Positions 26,874 to 36,340 of a stretch of 64,000 nt of DNA are shown here, piece by piece (the first letter of the stretch is position 1; every line of letters begins with the position of its first letter). The translations under genes were made by a program, and so were the position numbers. Below the pieces are notes generated by a model. The model saw only the letters and a list, made by a program, of their open reading frames with translations, was not told the origin of the DNA and searched no databases. This DNA is from Cyclaneusma minus (Eukaryota; Ascomycota; Leotiomycetes; Marthamycetales; Marthamycetaceae). The DNA is taken from positions 248,001 through 312,000 of the forward strand of contig JAKZHN010000002.1 in assembly GCA_037179335.1 (NCBI GenBank), read 5' to 3'.

Positions 26874-28118
26874 ATGGCCGACCACCCCATCGAGACTCCC
26901 CCTCGGGCGTCATCCCCTGAGCATCGATTCGGCACCTTAGCTGTCCATGCTGGCGCTCCCCATGATCCATCGACTGGTGCTGTGATCGAGGCCATCTCCC
27001 TCTCCACGACCTTTGCGCAAACAGGCGTAGGAAAGCCAATAGGCGCCTATGAGTACAGTCGAAGCTCGAACCCGAACAGAGACAATTTCGAAACAGCGGT
27101 AGCAGCGCTGGAGCACGCCAAATACGCTCTCGCATTCTCGTCGGGATCTGCTACCACCGCAGTCATACTCCAGTCTCTCGCCGCCGGCTCCCATGTCATC
27201 TCCGTGTCTGATGTCTATGGCGGAACCCATCGATACTTTACCCAGGTTGCGCAAGCACACGGTGTGAAAGTGACTTTCACGCCCGAGATCGAAGTCGACA
27301 TCCGGCAACACATTACCCCCGAGACGAAGCTGGTGTGGATCGAATCCCCCAGTAACCCTACCCTGCGACTCGTCGACATCCGGGCGGTAGCCAGCCAGGC
27401 CCACGAGCACGGAATCCAGGTGGTGGTGGATAACACCTTCATGAGCCCATATGTGCAAAACCCGCTGGATCATGGTGCGGATATTGTCGTACACTCGGTC
27501 ACAAAATATATCAACGGCCACTCGGACGTCGTGATGGGTGTCGCGGCTTTCAATTCAGACGAGATGAAGGCGCGTCTGGGCTTCCTGCAAAACGCCATTG
27601 GCGCCATCCCTTCGGCTTTTGACTCTTGGCTAGCACATCGTGGTTTGAAGACGCTGCATCTGCGCGCGCGAGAGGCGACTGTAAACGCTACCGCTGTCGC
27701 TACTGCCCTCGAGGCATCGCCTAATGTCATCTCGGTGAACTACCCTGGACTCGAATCACATCCGCATCGTGCCATTGCTTTGAAACAACACCGAAATGGT
27801 ATGGGCGGAGGCATGCTCTCCTTCAGAATCAAGGGAGGCCATGCCGCAGCAGAGCTATTCTGTCAGAGCACCCAGTTGTTTGTATTGGCGGAAAGCTTGG
27901 GCGGTGTCGAGAGTCTGGTTGAGGTGCCCAGCAGCATGACGCATGCTGGTATTCCCAAGGAGCAGAGAGAGGCTGTGGGAGTGTTCGATGATCTTGTTCG
28001 CCTTAGTTGCGGAATTGAGGATGCCGAGGATTTGAAGGCCGATGTTCTGCAAGCCTTAGAGAAAGCCGTTGTCGGGCCCAAGATCACCAATGGTATCCCA
28101 AAGAGTGCAGCGGTATAG
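26874..28118 (+). CDS. CYS3: Cystathionine gamma-lyase
   Basis: Intronless 414-residue PLP enzyme of the Cys/Met-metabolism family. It cleaves cystathionine to cysteine, 2-oxobutyrate and ammonia, the last step of reverse transsulfuration, in the cytosol. Visible motifs are YEYSRSSNPNR (residues 59-69), SSGSATT near 89, DVYGGTHRYF near 113, VVVDNTF with the cofactor-binding Asp186, and HSVTKYINGHSD with the Schiff-base Lys211. Similarity to yeast Cys3 runs to near the C-terminus, through QHRNGMGGGM, SLGGVESL and DDLVRLSCGIED. These features favour gamma-lyase over cystathionine beta-lyase or gamma-synthase. The start ATG has a good context (ACACCATGG). The gene is intact although AT-rich RIP-like blocks flank it on both sides. 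Confidence 0.93.
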   Translation: MADHPIETPPRASSPEHRFGTLAVHAGAPHDPSTGAVIEAISLSTTFAQTGVGKPIGAYEYSRSSNPNRDNFETAVAALEHAKYALAFSSGSATTAVILQSLAAGSHVISVSDVYGGTHRYFTQVAQAHGVKVTFTPEIEVDIRQHITPETKLVWIESPSNPTLRLVDIRAVASQAHEHGIQVVVDNTFMSPYVQNPLDHGADIVVHSVTKYINGHSDVVMGVAAFNSDEMKARLGFLQNAIGAIPSAFDSWLAHRGLKTLHLRAREATVNATAVATALEASPNVISVNYPGLESHPHRAIALKQHRNGMGGGMLSFRIKGGHAAAELFCQSTQLFVLAESLGGVESLVEVPSSMTHAGIPKEQREAVGVFDDLVRLSCGIEDAEDLKADVLQALEKAVVGPKITNGIPKSAAV

Positions 28119-28560
28119 AGATGTCTAAAAGCTTGGATAGACGCTGAATTTCTTTCACCTCTGCGATAGACTCCACCGGCGCTTCAAATACATGTACAGC
28201 TTATGTTCAAGAGAATTGCTGAATCCCATCTGGAGTTTTAAAATCGCATGCAAATCAAGTCTGTTCAAAAATAGCTCTGCCTCCGCCTTATTTATTTTCT
28301 ACAATAACTAACTAGGGCAAATTGAAATTTCAAATAACTGGAAGTATTCCAAGTGACCGGGAGTGTTCCACGTGACTAAGAATTTTCAAAGTGACTGCCA
28401 CTGGAAGTGTTCAAGGAATCAAGATTCGGAAGTATTTCTGAATTCAAGAGACTGGGAATATTCCAAGTAATTGGGAATATTAGGCGCTCTTAAAGCAGGA
28501 AATTAGGTGCGGGATTTTCGCCAAATCTAGCTTTCGGCCTGGGAATCCAAATAGGATTTT
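28119..28560. repeat. CYS3 downstream region with degenerate 19-nt motif array
   Basis: After the CYS3 3' flank, bases 28325-28490 hold about eight degenerate, near-tandem units resembling CAAGTGACTGGGAATATTC (for example at 28356, 28397 and 28449-28490). The same motif appears near 34565 and 35600. No gene is present. The AT-rich block resumes at about 28560. Confidence 0.55.
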
Positions 28561-31500
28561 CACTTTTGATTCCACTACAATTTAAAGAAAATTAGGCTTG
28601 GCAAATTTTAAATCCCGTTTTCAAAACAATGGGTTGCAATTTGTTTTTTTATAAATCAAAATCTTTGGATTTAAAATCTTTATATTGCTAGATTTAATTT
28701 AGCTAGCATTAATTAAATTTTTGCCACCCTATATTATAAATATTAAGATTTTAAAACCAAATTGCAAGCATAAAGCTATTTAAATAATATGAATTTTTAA
28801 TAGCAATTCCAATAACTTATAAGCACCCCTTTGCAATTATTATTATTAGTATAAAAAAAAAGCAAGCGCTATTTGCGTAATAAATAAAAAAGCAAAAAAA
28901 ATCAATTATTAATTGGTTTTATTAATTTAATAAAAAGTGGATTTGCTATAATAAAAATTATTACTTTAAAAATAAAAAGCCTAAAATTATAGCTAAGATT
29001 TAAAAGGATTGCAAGTTTTTTGGAACATAATATCATGATCCAATGCCTTGCCATAAAGTTAATTGGAAAGTTTGAGATTTAATTCTAAATTAAAGAGTCT
29101 AATTTTGAGGGACAAAGGCCTGCTACTTATACTAATTCCTCCAGCCCTCGTGCTCCAACATTTCGTACGCGCTTGGTGCATTAATTTGGTTTCCGAAATA
29201 TTGAGCTTGTACGAGATATTGCTTACCATAATAGTGGTGGCCGTTGCTTTAGCGACGCCATAGTCTACCCTTGGTGCGTATAAGCGGTCGTGGCCATATC
29301 GCACGTAAGTGCATATAATAATTATAATAGTGGTGGCCGTTGCTCTAGCAATGCTATAATCTACCCTTGGTGCGTATAAGCGGTCGTGGTACCATTGCAT
29401 GTAAGTGCATGTAATAATCTGCTAATTAGGCTTTAGCTTATTAGCACGAATAAGTTTTCAAATCGTTATATATAAAGCAGATTAAAAATAAAATTAAGCG
29501 TATATATAAAAAATATAGGAAATAATATAATAAATTTGAGGCTATAATTAATTAAGAAATATAGAAAAATAAAATATAAAACGTTATAATTAATAACGGC
29601 AATGCTTAAATTTCTTTAATTAGTAAATTAAAAATAAATATTCAATTATATTTAAATATTATATTAATTCATTAATTATAGCTTTTATTTTAAAAAATCG
29701 CCAATAATATTTTAAATAGCAAAATGCTTTTTATAAAAAAGCCAATATTATACCGCTTTTGCAATATTAAATCTTTATTTTTAATTAAGCTAGTAAATTA
29801 ACGAGCTTTAATATAAATAAAAAAATTAAAAATAATGCAAAGCACGAGTTTAAAAACGATACAAAGCTAGCGCAAAAGAAAAAGCAAGCAAAAAAGCAGA
29901 CGCAAAAAAAAAAAGAAAAAAAAAGGCGTAGGCGAATAAAAATAATAGCAGCAATAATAATAAGCGTTTAAAAAACCTTGCAAATATTAAAAAGCAATTT
30001 ATCGTTTTATTAGTAATTTTAAAATCAGCTTTCAAAAAAAAGGCAATAAAAGAAATTTAATTAAAAAACGATAGCTTATAAAAAAAAATTCGAGCTTAAA
30101 TTATCACGCTTTAAAAAAAAAGCAATGCGTAATAAAGGATATTAAAAATGCGCTAATTGCGCCAAAAAAAATGGGCTAAAATTGCTGCTAAAAAGCGAAA
30201 AGCGCTACTAAAATATATATTAAAAAGCGGTATAAACGTAAAGCTATTTGCGAATTTAATAAAGCGTGAAAGCTTTAGCTTTATTAAAAGCGTATAAAAA
30301 TATAAAAATAAAAGCATAATAAAAAAATAATTTAATTAAAAATATAATAATGATAATAAAAGCAAGCGCTAAAGCTTTAAAAAAAACTCGTTTCTTTACA
30401 AATAAAAGCGTTTGAGAAAAAGCTAAAAAAAAGGAATTAAATAAATAAATAAAAACCTGTATTTATTTTTTATTTATAGCGGTTTTATTATAAAATTCTG
30501 CATTTATTTTGTTTTTTAATTTCTATATTAATTAAATAGTATTTGATTTAATTTAGCTATTTATAAAATTTTAAGCTTTTTAAATATTAGTTTTATTAAA
30601 ACCATTAGCTTTAATTTATAAATTGCTATATTAAATTAATATATTATGAAAAATTATATAAATAATAATTTATTTTATAGCAAAATCGTAATTTTTATTT
30701 TGGTAAATAGCAATATAAAAATTGGTTAAATTTCACTATCGGCTTTTTAAAATATTAAAAGCATATTTAATATTAATTTAAAAATTCGAGAGAAATCAAT
30801 TAAAGCGTTAATTTTAAAATACTAAAAAAAATGCTTAAAAGCAAGTATATAATAGGAAATTATATTATAAGCAAAATTAGCTAGCAAATATTTAATATAT
30901 AGAAAAAAAAGGTAATTAGCGTAATAGATTTAAATTTTATTTTATATACGGGTATTATAAATTAATTTAGGATTATCGGCGGTAAAATATAAAAAGCAAT
31001 TTAAATTATTGCAAATAGCGGCAAAGGTTAAATTATAATAAAATTTGCAATTATAAAAATATTATTATTTGAATTTGCCATTTGGTATTATATTAAAAAT
31101 AATATAAATGCTATTAAGTTTATTAATATAGCTAGTAAATTTTCCGCGCTTTTTATTAAAAAAATCTGCTTTTTTTATCGTGGGCTATTTAATGTATTTA
31201 TTTTAAAGGAATGTTTTTTAAGTATTTTAATTAATATTATAAAGCATTGATAAAAATAAAAAGCCATTATTAATATTTAATAGAATTGGTTTGCGAATAT
31301 ATCAATTTATTATAGAAAACGGGGTAATTATTAATTTCGGAAAGCAAAAAATTAAAGGCATTATAATTTACGCGGGCAAAAAATTAAAAATTAAAAGTTT
31401 TAAATTAAGAAAAAATGAGTTTTTAAAATTTAATGGTTTTACGAATTCGTTTTCGAATATAAAAATAACGCTTTTGCTTAAAAACTAGATAAATTAAAAA

Positions 31501-32240
31501 AGTAATTAAATTTGCATAATTAAATTAATTAAGCTAAATCAGAAAAGCTAATTTTAAAGGCTATAAAATAATATAAAATAAACGAAATAAACGAAATAAA
31601 GGCGTTAGGAAAAAATTAATGAATTTAATAATATATTAGGTTATTAATAATTTAATTTTAATAAAATAAAAAGCTTGCTAGCGTTTTATAATTTATAGCA
31701 TAAAAAAAATTCCTAGCGCTATTGAAAAAATCCTAATATTAATAAAATAATAATAATATAAAAAGCCCGTTTAATTATAATAAAACGGCCGCTATAAAGC
31801 TATAATAAATTAGCTAATTAATTAAAAAATCGAGATTTTGCCGATTTTAGCCGAATCGGCTAATGGGGTTTTTAACGCTTTTAGCGCGATTTCGTGGAAA
31901 TTTAATTATTAAGCCGGTTATTAAGCGGGATTTAAAAAAAAGCGGGATTTATAATTTGATATTATACACGGCGCGCTAAAAGCGCGCGCCACGCTTTCGA
32001 CCGATTATCGGTGCGTAAAAAACTATATAATATTATAAATTAAAATACTATATTTTTGCGGCCGCTTTTCCAATCGAGAGCTTCGCTTTTTCCCTATATC
32101 GCGGACCCGAAAATTATGCAAATTAATTGACTATAGCTGGCTATAGCTAATTGGCTGTAATTGGCTGGCTATAGCTGGCTGGCTGTGGCTGGCGGGCTAT
32201 GGCTGGAGCTTTGCTTAATAAGCTTTTAACGATTTTTAAT
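28561..32240. repeat. Second AT-rich RIP-like block
   Basis: This 3.7-kb block of very high A/T content has stops in all frames and no intact gene. It includes the less-decayed repeat at 29040-29474, a Lys/Ala-rich relic near 29870-30060, and a palindrome at 31847-31863. It also has a GCGCGC-TAAAA-GCGCGC inverted repeat near 31976-31992 and a degenerate GGCTATAGCTGGCTGG array at 32125-32215. A 65-codon open frame at 31291 has no recognisable similarity and begins with a non-ATG codon. Confidence 0.8.
29040..29474 (+). repeat. Better-preserved copy of dispersed repeat, with internal duplication
   Basis: Homologous to 24526-24852 but still rich in C and G. It contains a 96-bp direct duplication, 29228-29323 and 29324-29416. 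Each unit starts ATAATAGTGGTGGCCGTTGC, carries TACCCTTGGTGCGTATAAGCGG, and ends near GTAAGTGCAT. Differences between the two units are mostly C/T or G/A (GCGACGCC versus GCAATGCT). The open frames across it (113 and 66 codons) follow the repeat and are not judged genes. It may be an LTR or a non-autonomous element. Confidence 0.65.
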
Positions 32241-32733
32241 AAATGTGTTTATTTTTCGCAAGCAGGCAAAGTGGGGCAAACGACTCTACGTCGATTGGCA
32301 TTTCGGCGGGTGACCGGCAAATTGGTTTTCCCTGCACCGGATAGTCTTTGCCCTTCGGTCGAAAGCACATGACTTTTTTGATCTAAGAGCGCTTATTATT
32401 ACCGACCATATTAGTCTGTATGCGATTTCAAAGCTCCAGATTAATGCGATCTAGCGATTCCCTAGATATATCATATACTTATAAGTTATTGGACCCGACT
32501 GAGACTTTTTTTTTCGGAACCTGGAATAGCCAAAGCATACAAAAAGAGCACAGGCGTCTTAGAACCTTCGACGCTGGACAAATAATATAGAAATTGAAGC
32601 AACATATACTGCCCCTTGATTCCGCCTTGCCCCACTATCAAACGTCGAAACACCTTTCTTCAGTCCAGTCTCCAATAATCTTCACTCTTCTACTTCGACC
32701 CTTCGCCCCTTGCCGACACTTTCCCAATTCAGA
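32241..32733 (+). promoter_or_regulatory. Upstream region of the HPM1-like gene
   Basis: Composition returns to normal from about 32240. The region includes an inverted-looking GACCGGCAAATTGG...CACCGGATAG stretch and, nearest the gene, pyrimidine-rich leader sequence (about 32640-32725). An in-frame TTG at 32710 is not needed as a start. No defined promoter element was assigned. Confidence 0.35.
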
Positions 32734-33873
32734 ATGGCGATGCCGTTCTCCTTCGCCTTTACCGGCGACGACATAGAAGACTCCTCTACCGCTACTCCCG
32801 CCAGCCACCCCGCCGTCGAAACCGGCGTCCTCCGACCTCGAAATGCCAGCGGCAGCAACAGCGCCTTTCCCATTGCAGGCCAAGCGCTGCTCCCGCCCAC
32901 TTCTCATACTCTACCTGACATGATAGCTCAATTACCTGAGAGGGTAAGCTATTCGACTTTGAATGTCGACCTGGACGATGGAACAAGCATAAGCATTCCA
33001 AGGAGAGAGCTATGGGATGTGCGGGTCCAGCTTATGGCGGAAGCAGAGATCGGCAACAGGAAAGAGGAGGAGGAAGAGGATGGAGTCGCGCCAGGGCTGG
33101 GAAAGAGCGACGTCAAGACTGGGGTGTATGAGGGCGGTTTCAAGAGCTGGGAGTGTTCGGTGGATTTGGTGAGGCTTCTGGCAGCGAGGAGGAATACTTC
33201 GCTGGGGAGAGAAAGGAGAAGGGTTGTTGAGTTGGGCTGTGGTACTGCGTTGCCTTCCCTCGCTCTCCTACAATGGCATCTTGCATCTCAATCTCCCGAC
33301 AGGAATCTCGACCTCAGCCTCGCCGACTACAATCCCACGGTTTTGCAGCTAGTCACGCTTCCTAACGTGCTCCTCTCCTGGGCGCAGACCCAAGATCCAT
33401 CCTTCCCGCCAGAAGGAGACCTCGAGCTCACTCCCGAGCTACTCCAGACCTTCAGTATGTCGCTGGAAAACAGCGGCTTGCGTCTACACTTCTTCTCAGG
33501 TGGTTGGTCGCAAGCCTTCGTCTCGCTCGTCACATCGCCTCCCTCCCAGCAATCTCCAAATAATCTGCCGTCTGGAAGTCCACCAGCTGCATCTTCAAAT
33601 CCAGAAGAATTACTAGTGCTTGCGGCTGAAACTATATACTCTCCTGCAGCCCTCAATTCGTTCACCGAGGCTCTCCTCGGTATTTTTGATGCAGAGTTGC
33701 GGCGCGGGATAGAGGGGAGGGCACTCGTGGGAGCGAAGAAAGTGTACTTTGGGGTTGGAGGCTCAATTGAGGATTTTGCCGACCTCGTGAGGAGAGCTGG
33801 GAAAGAGGTGGATTATGTCAGGGAAGAGGAGGCCGGTGTCAGAAGAGCTGTGGTGGAGATCACAAGTAATTGA
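32734..33873 (+). CDS. HPM1: Protein-histidine N-methyltransferase, HPM1/METTL18 type
   Basis: A single-exon 379-residue protein of the METTL18/Hpm1 family. These seven-beta-strand SAM-dependent enzymes methylate a histidine of ribosomal protein uL3 (Rpl3) in yeast and man. Family signatures are the N-terminal MPFSFAFTGDD, GGFKSWECS at about 134-142, the SAM motif VVELGCGTALPSL at about 164-176, LADYNPTVLQLVTLPN, and AAETIYSP in the C-terminal half. The start is the ATG at 32734 because MAMPFSF matches the conserved family start; a second ATG follows at 32740. A low-complexity segment (NRKEEEEEDG) precedes the catalytic part. The C-terminal half has a Ser/Pro-rich insertion (about residues 265-292). 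It converges with the hydrolase gene, 95 bases away. Confidence 0.85.
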   Translation: MAMPFSFAFTGDDIEDSSTATPASHPAVETGVLRPRNASGSNSAFPIAGQALLPPTSHTLPDMIAQLPERVSYSTLNVDLDDGTSISIPRRELWDVRVQLMAEAEIGNRKEEEEEDGVAPGLGKSDVKTGVYEGGFKSWECSVDLVRLLAARRNTSLGRERRRVVELGCGTALPSLALLQWHLASQSPDRNLDLSLADYNPTVLQLVTLPNVLLSWAQTQDPSFPPEGDLELTPELLQTFSMSLENSGLRLHFFSGGWSQAFVSLVTSPPSQQSPNNLPSGSPPAASSNPEELLVLAAETIYSPAALNSFTEALLGIFDAELRRGIEGRALVGAKKVYFGVGGSIEDFADLVRRAGKEVDYVREEEAGVRRAVVEITSN

Positions 33874-33968
33874 ATGGCCTTGCAGCAGCTCTGTTACTAT
33901 CACGGCGCTCTCCCCTGAAGACTGGAAGACCTTGGGACCCGACTTCTAACCGCTGGAACTATATACAT

Positions 33969-35154
33969 TCAGCCCGAAAGAACCCATCTGGTCTCGTCAA
34001 TGATATTGTTCATGAACCGCGTCACGTACGACCCTCCAGGTAAAGTCCAGAAGTAGTGTGGTAAGCCCGCATACTCATCGTACTTCACTCTCACGCCTGC
34101 CTTCCTAAGCAGATCGGCCATGATCTTCCCATCGTCTCGCAGCGGATCTTTCCCAGCAGTGGCAATATAGGTTGGCGGATACTTAGCATGGTTCTTCGAC
34201 AGAGCGATGAATACCCGCGGATCTGTCGGATCTGCATCTACAGACTCGATAAAAGTACGCATGCATTCTGGACTGAGCATGGCTGGGTTATCTTCCATTT
34301 CTTCGTACGAGGTATACATATCCTTGTACTCGGCAGGCGGCTTGTCGGGGTGGGTAGTAATGGGCTGCAGAGCCACAACCCCGGCGACTCGCGAGCCTTG
34401 CCCTGCATTGATGAGGGCATCTGGAACTGCGAGAGATAAGTGCCCCCCGGCACTTCCTCCAGTTGTGAAGACCTTGTCCCTGTTGCCACCAAGCTTCTCT
34501 GCATTATCATATGCCTATTCCAAGTCAGCACACTCTTCCGAACCCCTTTACACACAATTGCGACTGTTCAAAATGATTAGGAATATCCAAAGTGATTGGG
34601 GATATTCCAAGTGCTATCCTAAGGTTAACAAAATCCGAGAGTGTAACTGCACATACCCAGTTAAATGCAAATACGCAGTCATCAATCATGACTGGCATTT
34701 TCCACTTCGGACCCAATCGATAGTCCACACTCACAACAACACATGGCAGATTCATCGCAAAATGCCGACAAAGATCATCCTCGTCGTCTATGGACCAGCA
34801 ATTCCAGCCCCCTCCGTGCGTGAACACCCCAACGGGCAGCTTCTTGTGTTCAGCGTGGACTTCCTTGGGCGTGTAGATGCGCACGGTGACGTGCTCATTG
34901 ATCTTCTCATCTCGGGCCTGTACTGATGGATCCGGTGGAGGGTACTGCGAGCGCATCACCGCGGAGCTTTCGTTGCTGCCATCGATGATCTCTTGGAGGC
35001 TACCGCCTAGGCACATTCGACCACCGTTTGCTTTCTCAAGCTAAAGTCATGCTGTTAGTCAGGGGCTTTGAGGTGGCAAGTAATGATGGAGGAGGATGGG
35101 AGCGGAGACCTCTAGGAACTCAGGGTCGTATTCTTGGGGACCCATGTTGAACAT
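33969..35154 (-). CDS. Alpha/beta hydrolase, hormone-sensitive-lipase family esterase
   Basis: Three exons, 35154-35110, 35040-34657 and 34514-33969, joined in phase 0, give 324 residues. The oxyanion motif HGGGW is at residues 90-94, the nucleophile is in GGSAGG (Ser164), the acid in KDPLRDD (Asp266), and the His in GLPHYFW (His296). A catalytic triad is therefore present. This places it in the alpha/beta hydrolase fold-3 (HSL) group; the natural ester or lactone substrate cannot be told. No signal peptide is evident, so it is probably cytosolic. Intron 1 (35041-35109) has a GTCTCC donor and a CTAAC branch site. Intron 2 (34515-34656, 142 nt) is long and contains the recurrent 19-nt motif. 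The frame is intact, with no sign of pseudogenisation. Confidence 0.82.
34515..34656 (-). repeat. Long intron carrying the recurrent 19-nt motif
   Basis: This is intron 2 of the hydrolase gene, GTATGT...TAG on the minus strand. Read on the plus strand, 34563-34612 contains two to three tandem units like AAAGTGATTGGGGATATTCC. They match arrays at 28325-28490 and 35570-35655. Most other introns here are 45-70 nt, so the extra length is largely this repeat. Confidence 0.6.
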
Positions 35155-36076
35155 GTGCTTCGTGGGATGTATGAGATGATTGGATTTAGGTTGCGGAAGC
35201 TTGGATACAGATATTAGCACACTTTATTCCTCGAGAGAAACATACATATGACGACCGCACTGGAATGAAACTGGCTTTTGTACATGCTCAGAGGCTGGTC
35301 ATCTGGGTTTTGTAGCCTCTTCGGTAACACAGTAGAGCACGATACCGATCCATTGTATACCCCATTTGGCAATTCCAATCCCCACACACACTCCTCGTGT
35401 GTCACATGCTTGTGTGGGGTTTTATAATGGTATTGGTACCGGAGGGCAGTCCTCCGACGTCATCAAATCCTGCTCCTTGCCTCTCTGGAACCGCTATTTT
35501 CTGGATAAGCAAATACAGTGCCATGAAATAAGTCTGGATACGGCTGCTGAAGGGCTAAAATCAAGACTTGGTGATTCAAGTTTGTTTGGATTTTTTTTAA
35601 AGTGGTTGGCAATATTCCGAAGCATTGGGGATATCTCCAAGTGTACCCAGACTTTTTTCGCCCCACTGTAGAAGTGATACAAAAGTCGAAAACAACTCGA
35701 TGGTCAAGAAAAGCTTAAGCTGCTATGTTTGGAAATTTCAAAAACAAGTGGATGGGCAAGCAATTAAAGCAAACCAAGGAATGATTGGTCAAATACCTGG
35801 ACAGGTCAATTACTTCTAATTGGGAACTATGAACATCCTAACCAATCCAGAACAGCCTAAGTGACTGGGACCAATTCATAGGGAGCGAAGAGCGGTGGCA
35901 GTGTCAACTTCGACTTGAATGTTGAGTATGGTGTCAACCTTGAATATGGGAAATCCCCGTCCACCCCCATTACCCCACAGCCAAGTGTCCCGGGATGTGG
36001 GTCACCTCCGCATCCAGCACATTGAGCACGCCGCACGGGCGAGCGCCAACTGAGCGAGGGTCTAGGCCAGATCGCC
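35155..36076. repeat. Intergenic region with motif arrays and an inverted repeat
   Basis: Between the hydrolase start and the small candidate frame at 36077. Bases 35570-35655 carry degenerate units like AAGTGGTTGGCAATATTCC and AAGCATTGGGGATATCTCC. Related words continue to about 35880 (AAGTGACTGGGACCAATTC). A 9-bp inverted repeat, CCCCACACA (35380-35388) and TGTGTGGGG (35411-35419), encloses 22 nt. The open frames here are short, and none has recognisable similarity. Confidence 0.5.
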
Positions 36077-36340
36077 ATGTCTGACAATCCGAGTGAATTT
36101 CCCAAACAAAAGCCTCAAGCAAAAGTCACATTGGAGCGAGTCAATGCAAGGAGAGCAAACGAGAAGGCCAGCATGGTGCATGGGGCCGTTGGTGTCTCCG
36201 ATGACCTTTCCGAGTCAGATACCCAGCTTCTTCGCTGGAAGCCCGCGGCTACATTGATACCAGTACAGTATGGAACGTTCCCACGTGCCCCAGTATCTGA
36301 CCTCCCGCTTGACCTCCCGCAAACACTCTACACCCTGTGA
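36077..36340 (+). CDS. Doubtful small open frame, 87 codons
   Basis: An ATG-initiated frame (context CGCCATGTC) of 87 residues, hydrophilic at the start (PKQKPQAKVTLERVNARRAN), that runs 13 bases into the last exon of the NOP12-like gene on the other strand. I recognise no family, and codon use is not decisive. It could be a small protein, part of a non-coding transcript, or chance. Confidence 0.15.
   Translation: MSDNPSEFPKQKPQAKVTLERVNARRANEKASMVHGAVGVSDDLSESDTQLLRWKPAATLIPVQYGTFPRAPVSDLPLDLPQTLYTL

Noticed and set aside
26937..27521. 194-codon frame opposite CYS3
   Set aside because: Shadow of the conserved CYS3 coding strand.
29059..29400. 113-codon frame in the dispersed repeat
   Set aside because: Its two near-identical halves come from the 96-bp DNA duplication. 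No protein-level conservation is apparent in the decayed copy.
34207..34926. 239-codon plus-strand frame opposite the hydrolase
   Set aside because: It overlaps two exons and the intron of a hydrolase with a complete catalytic triad; the frame has no similarity to known proteins.
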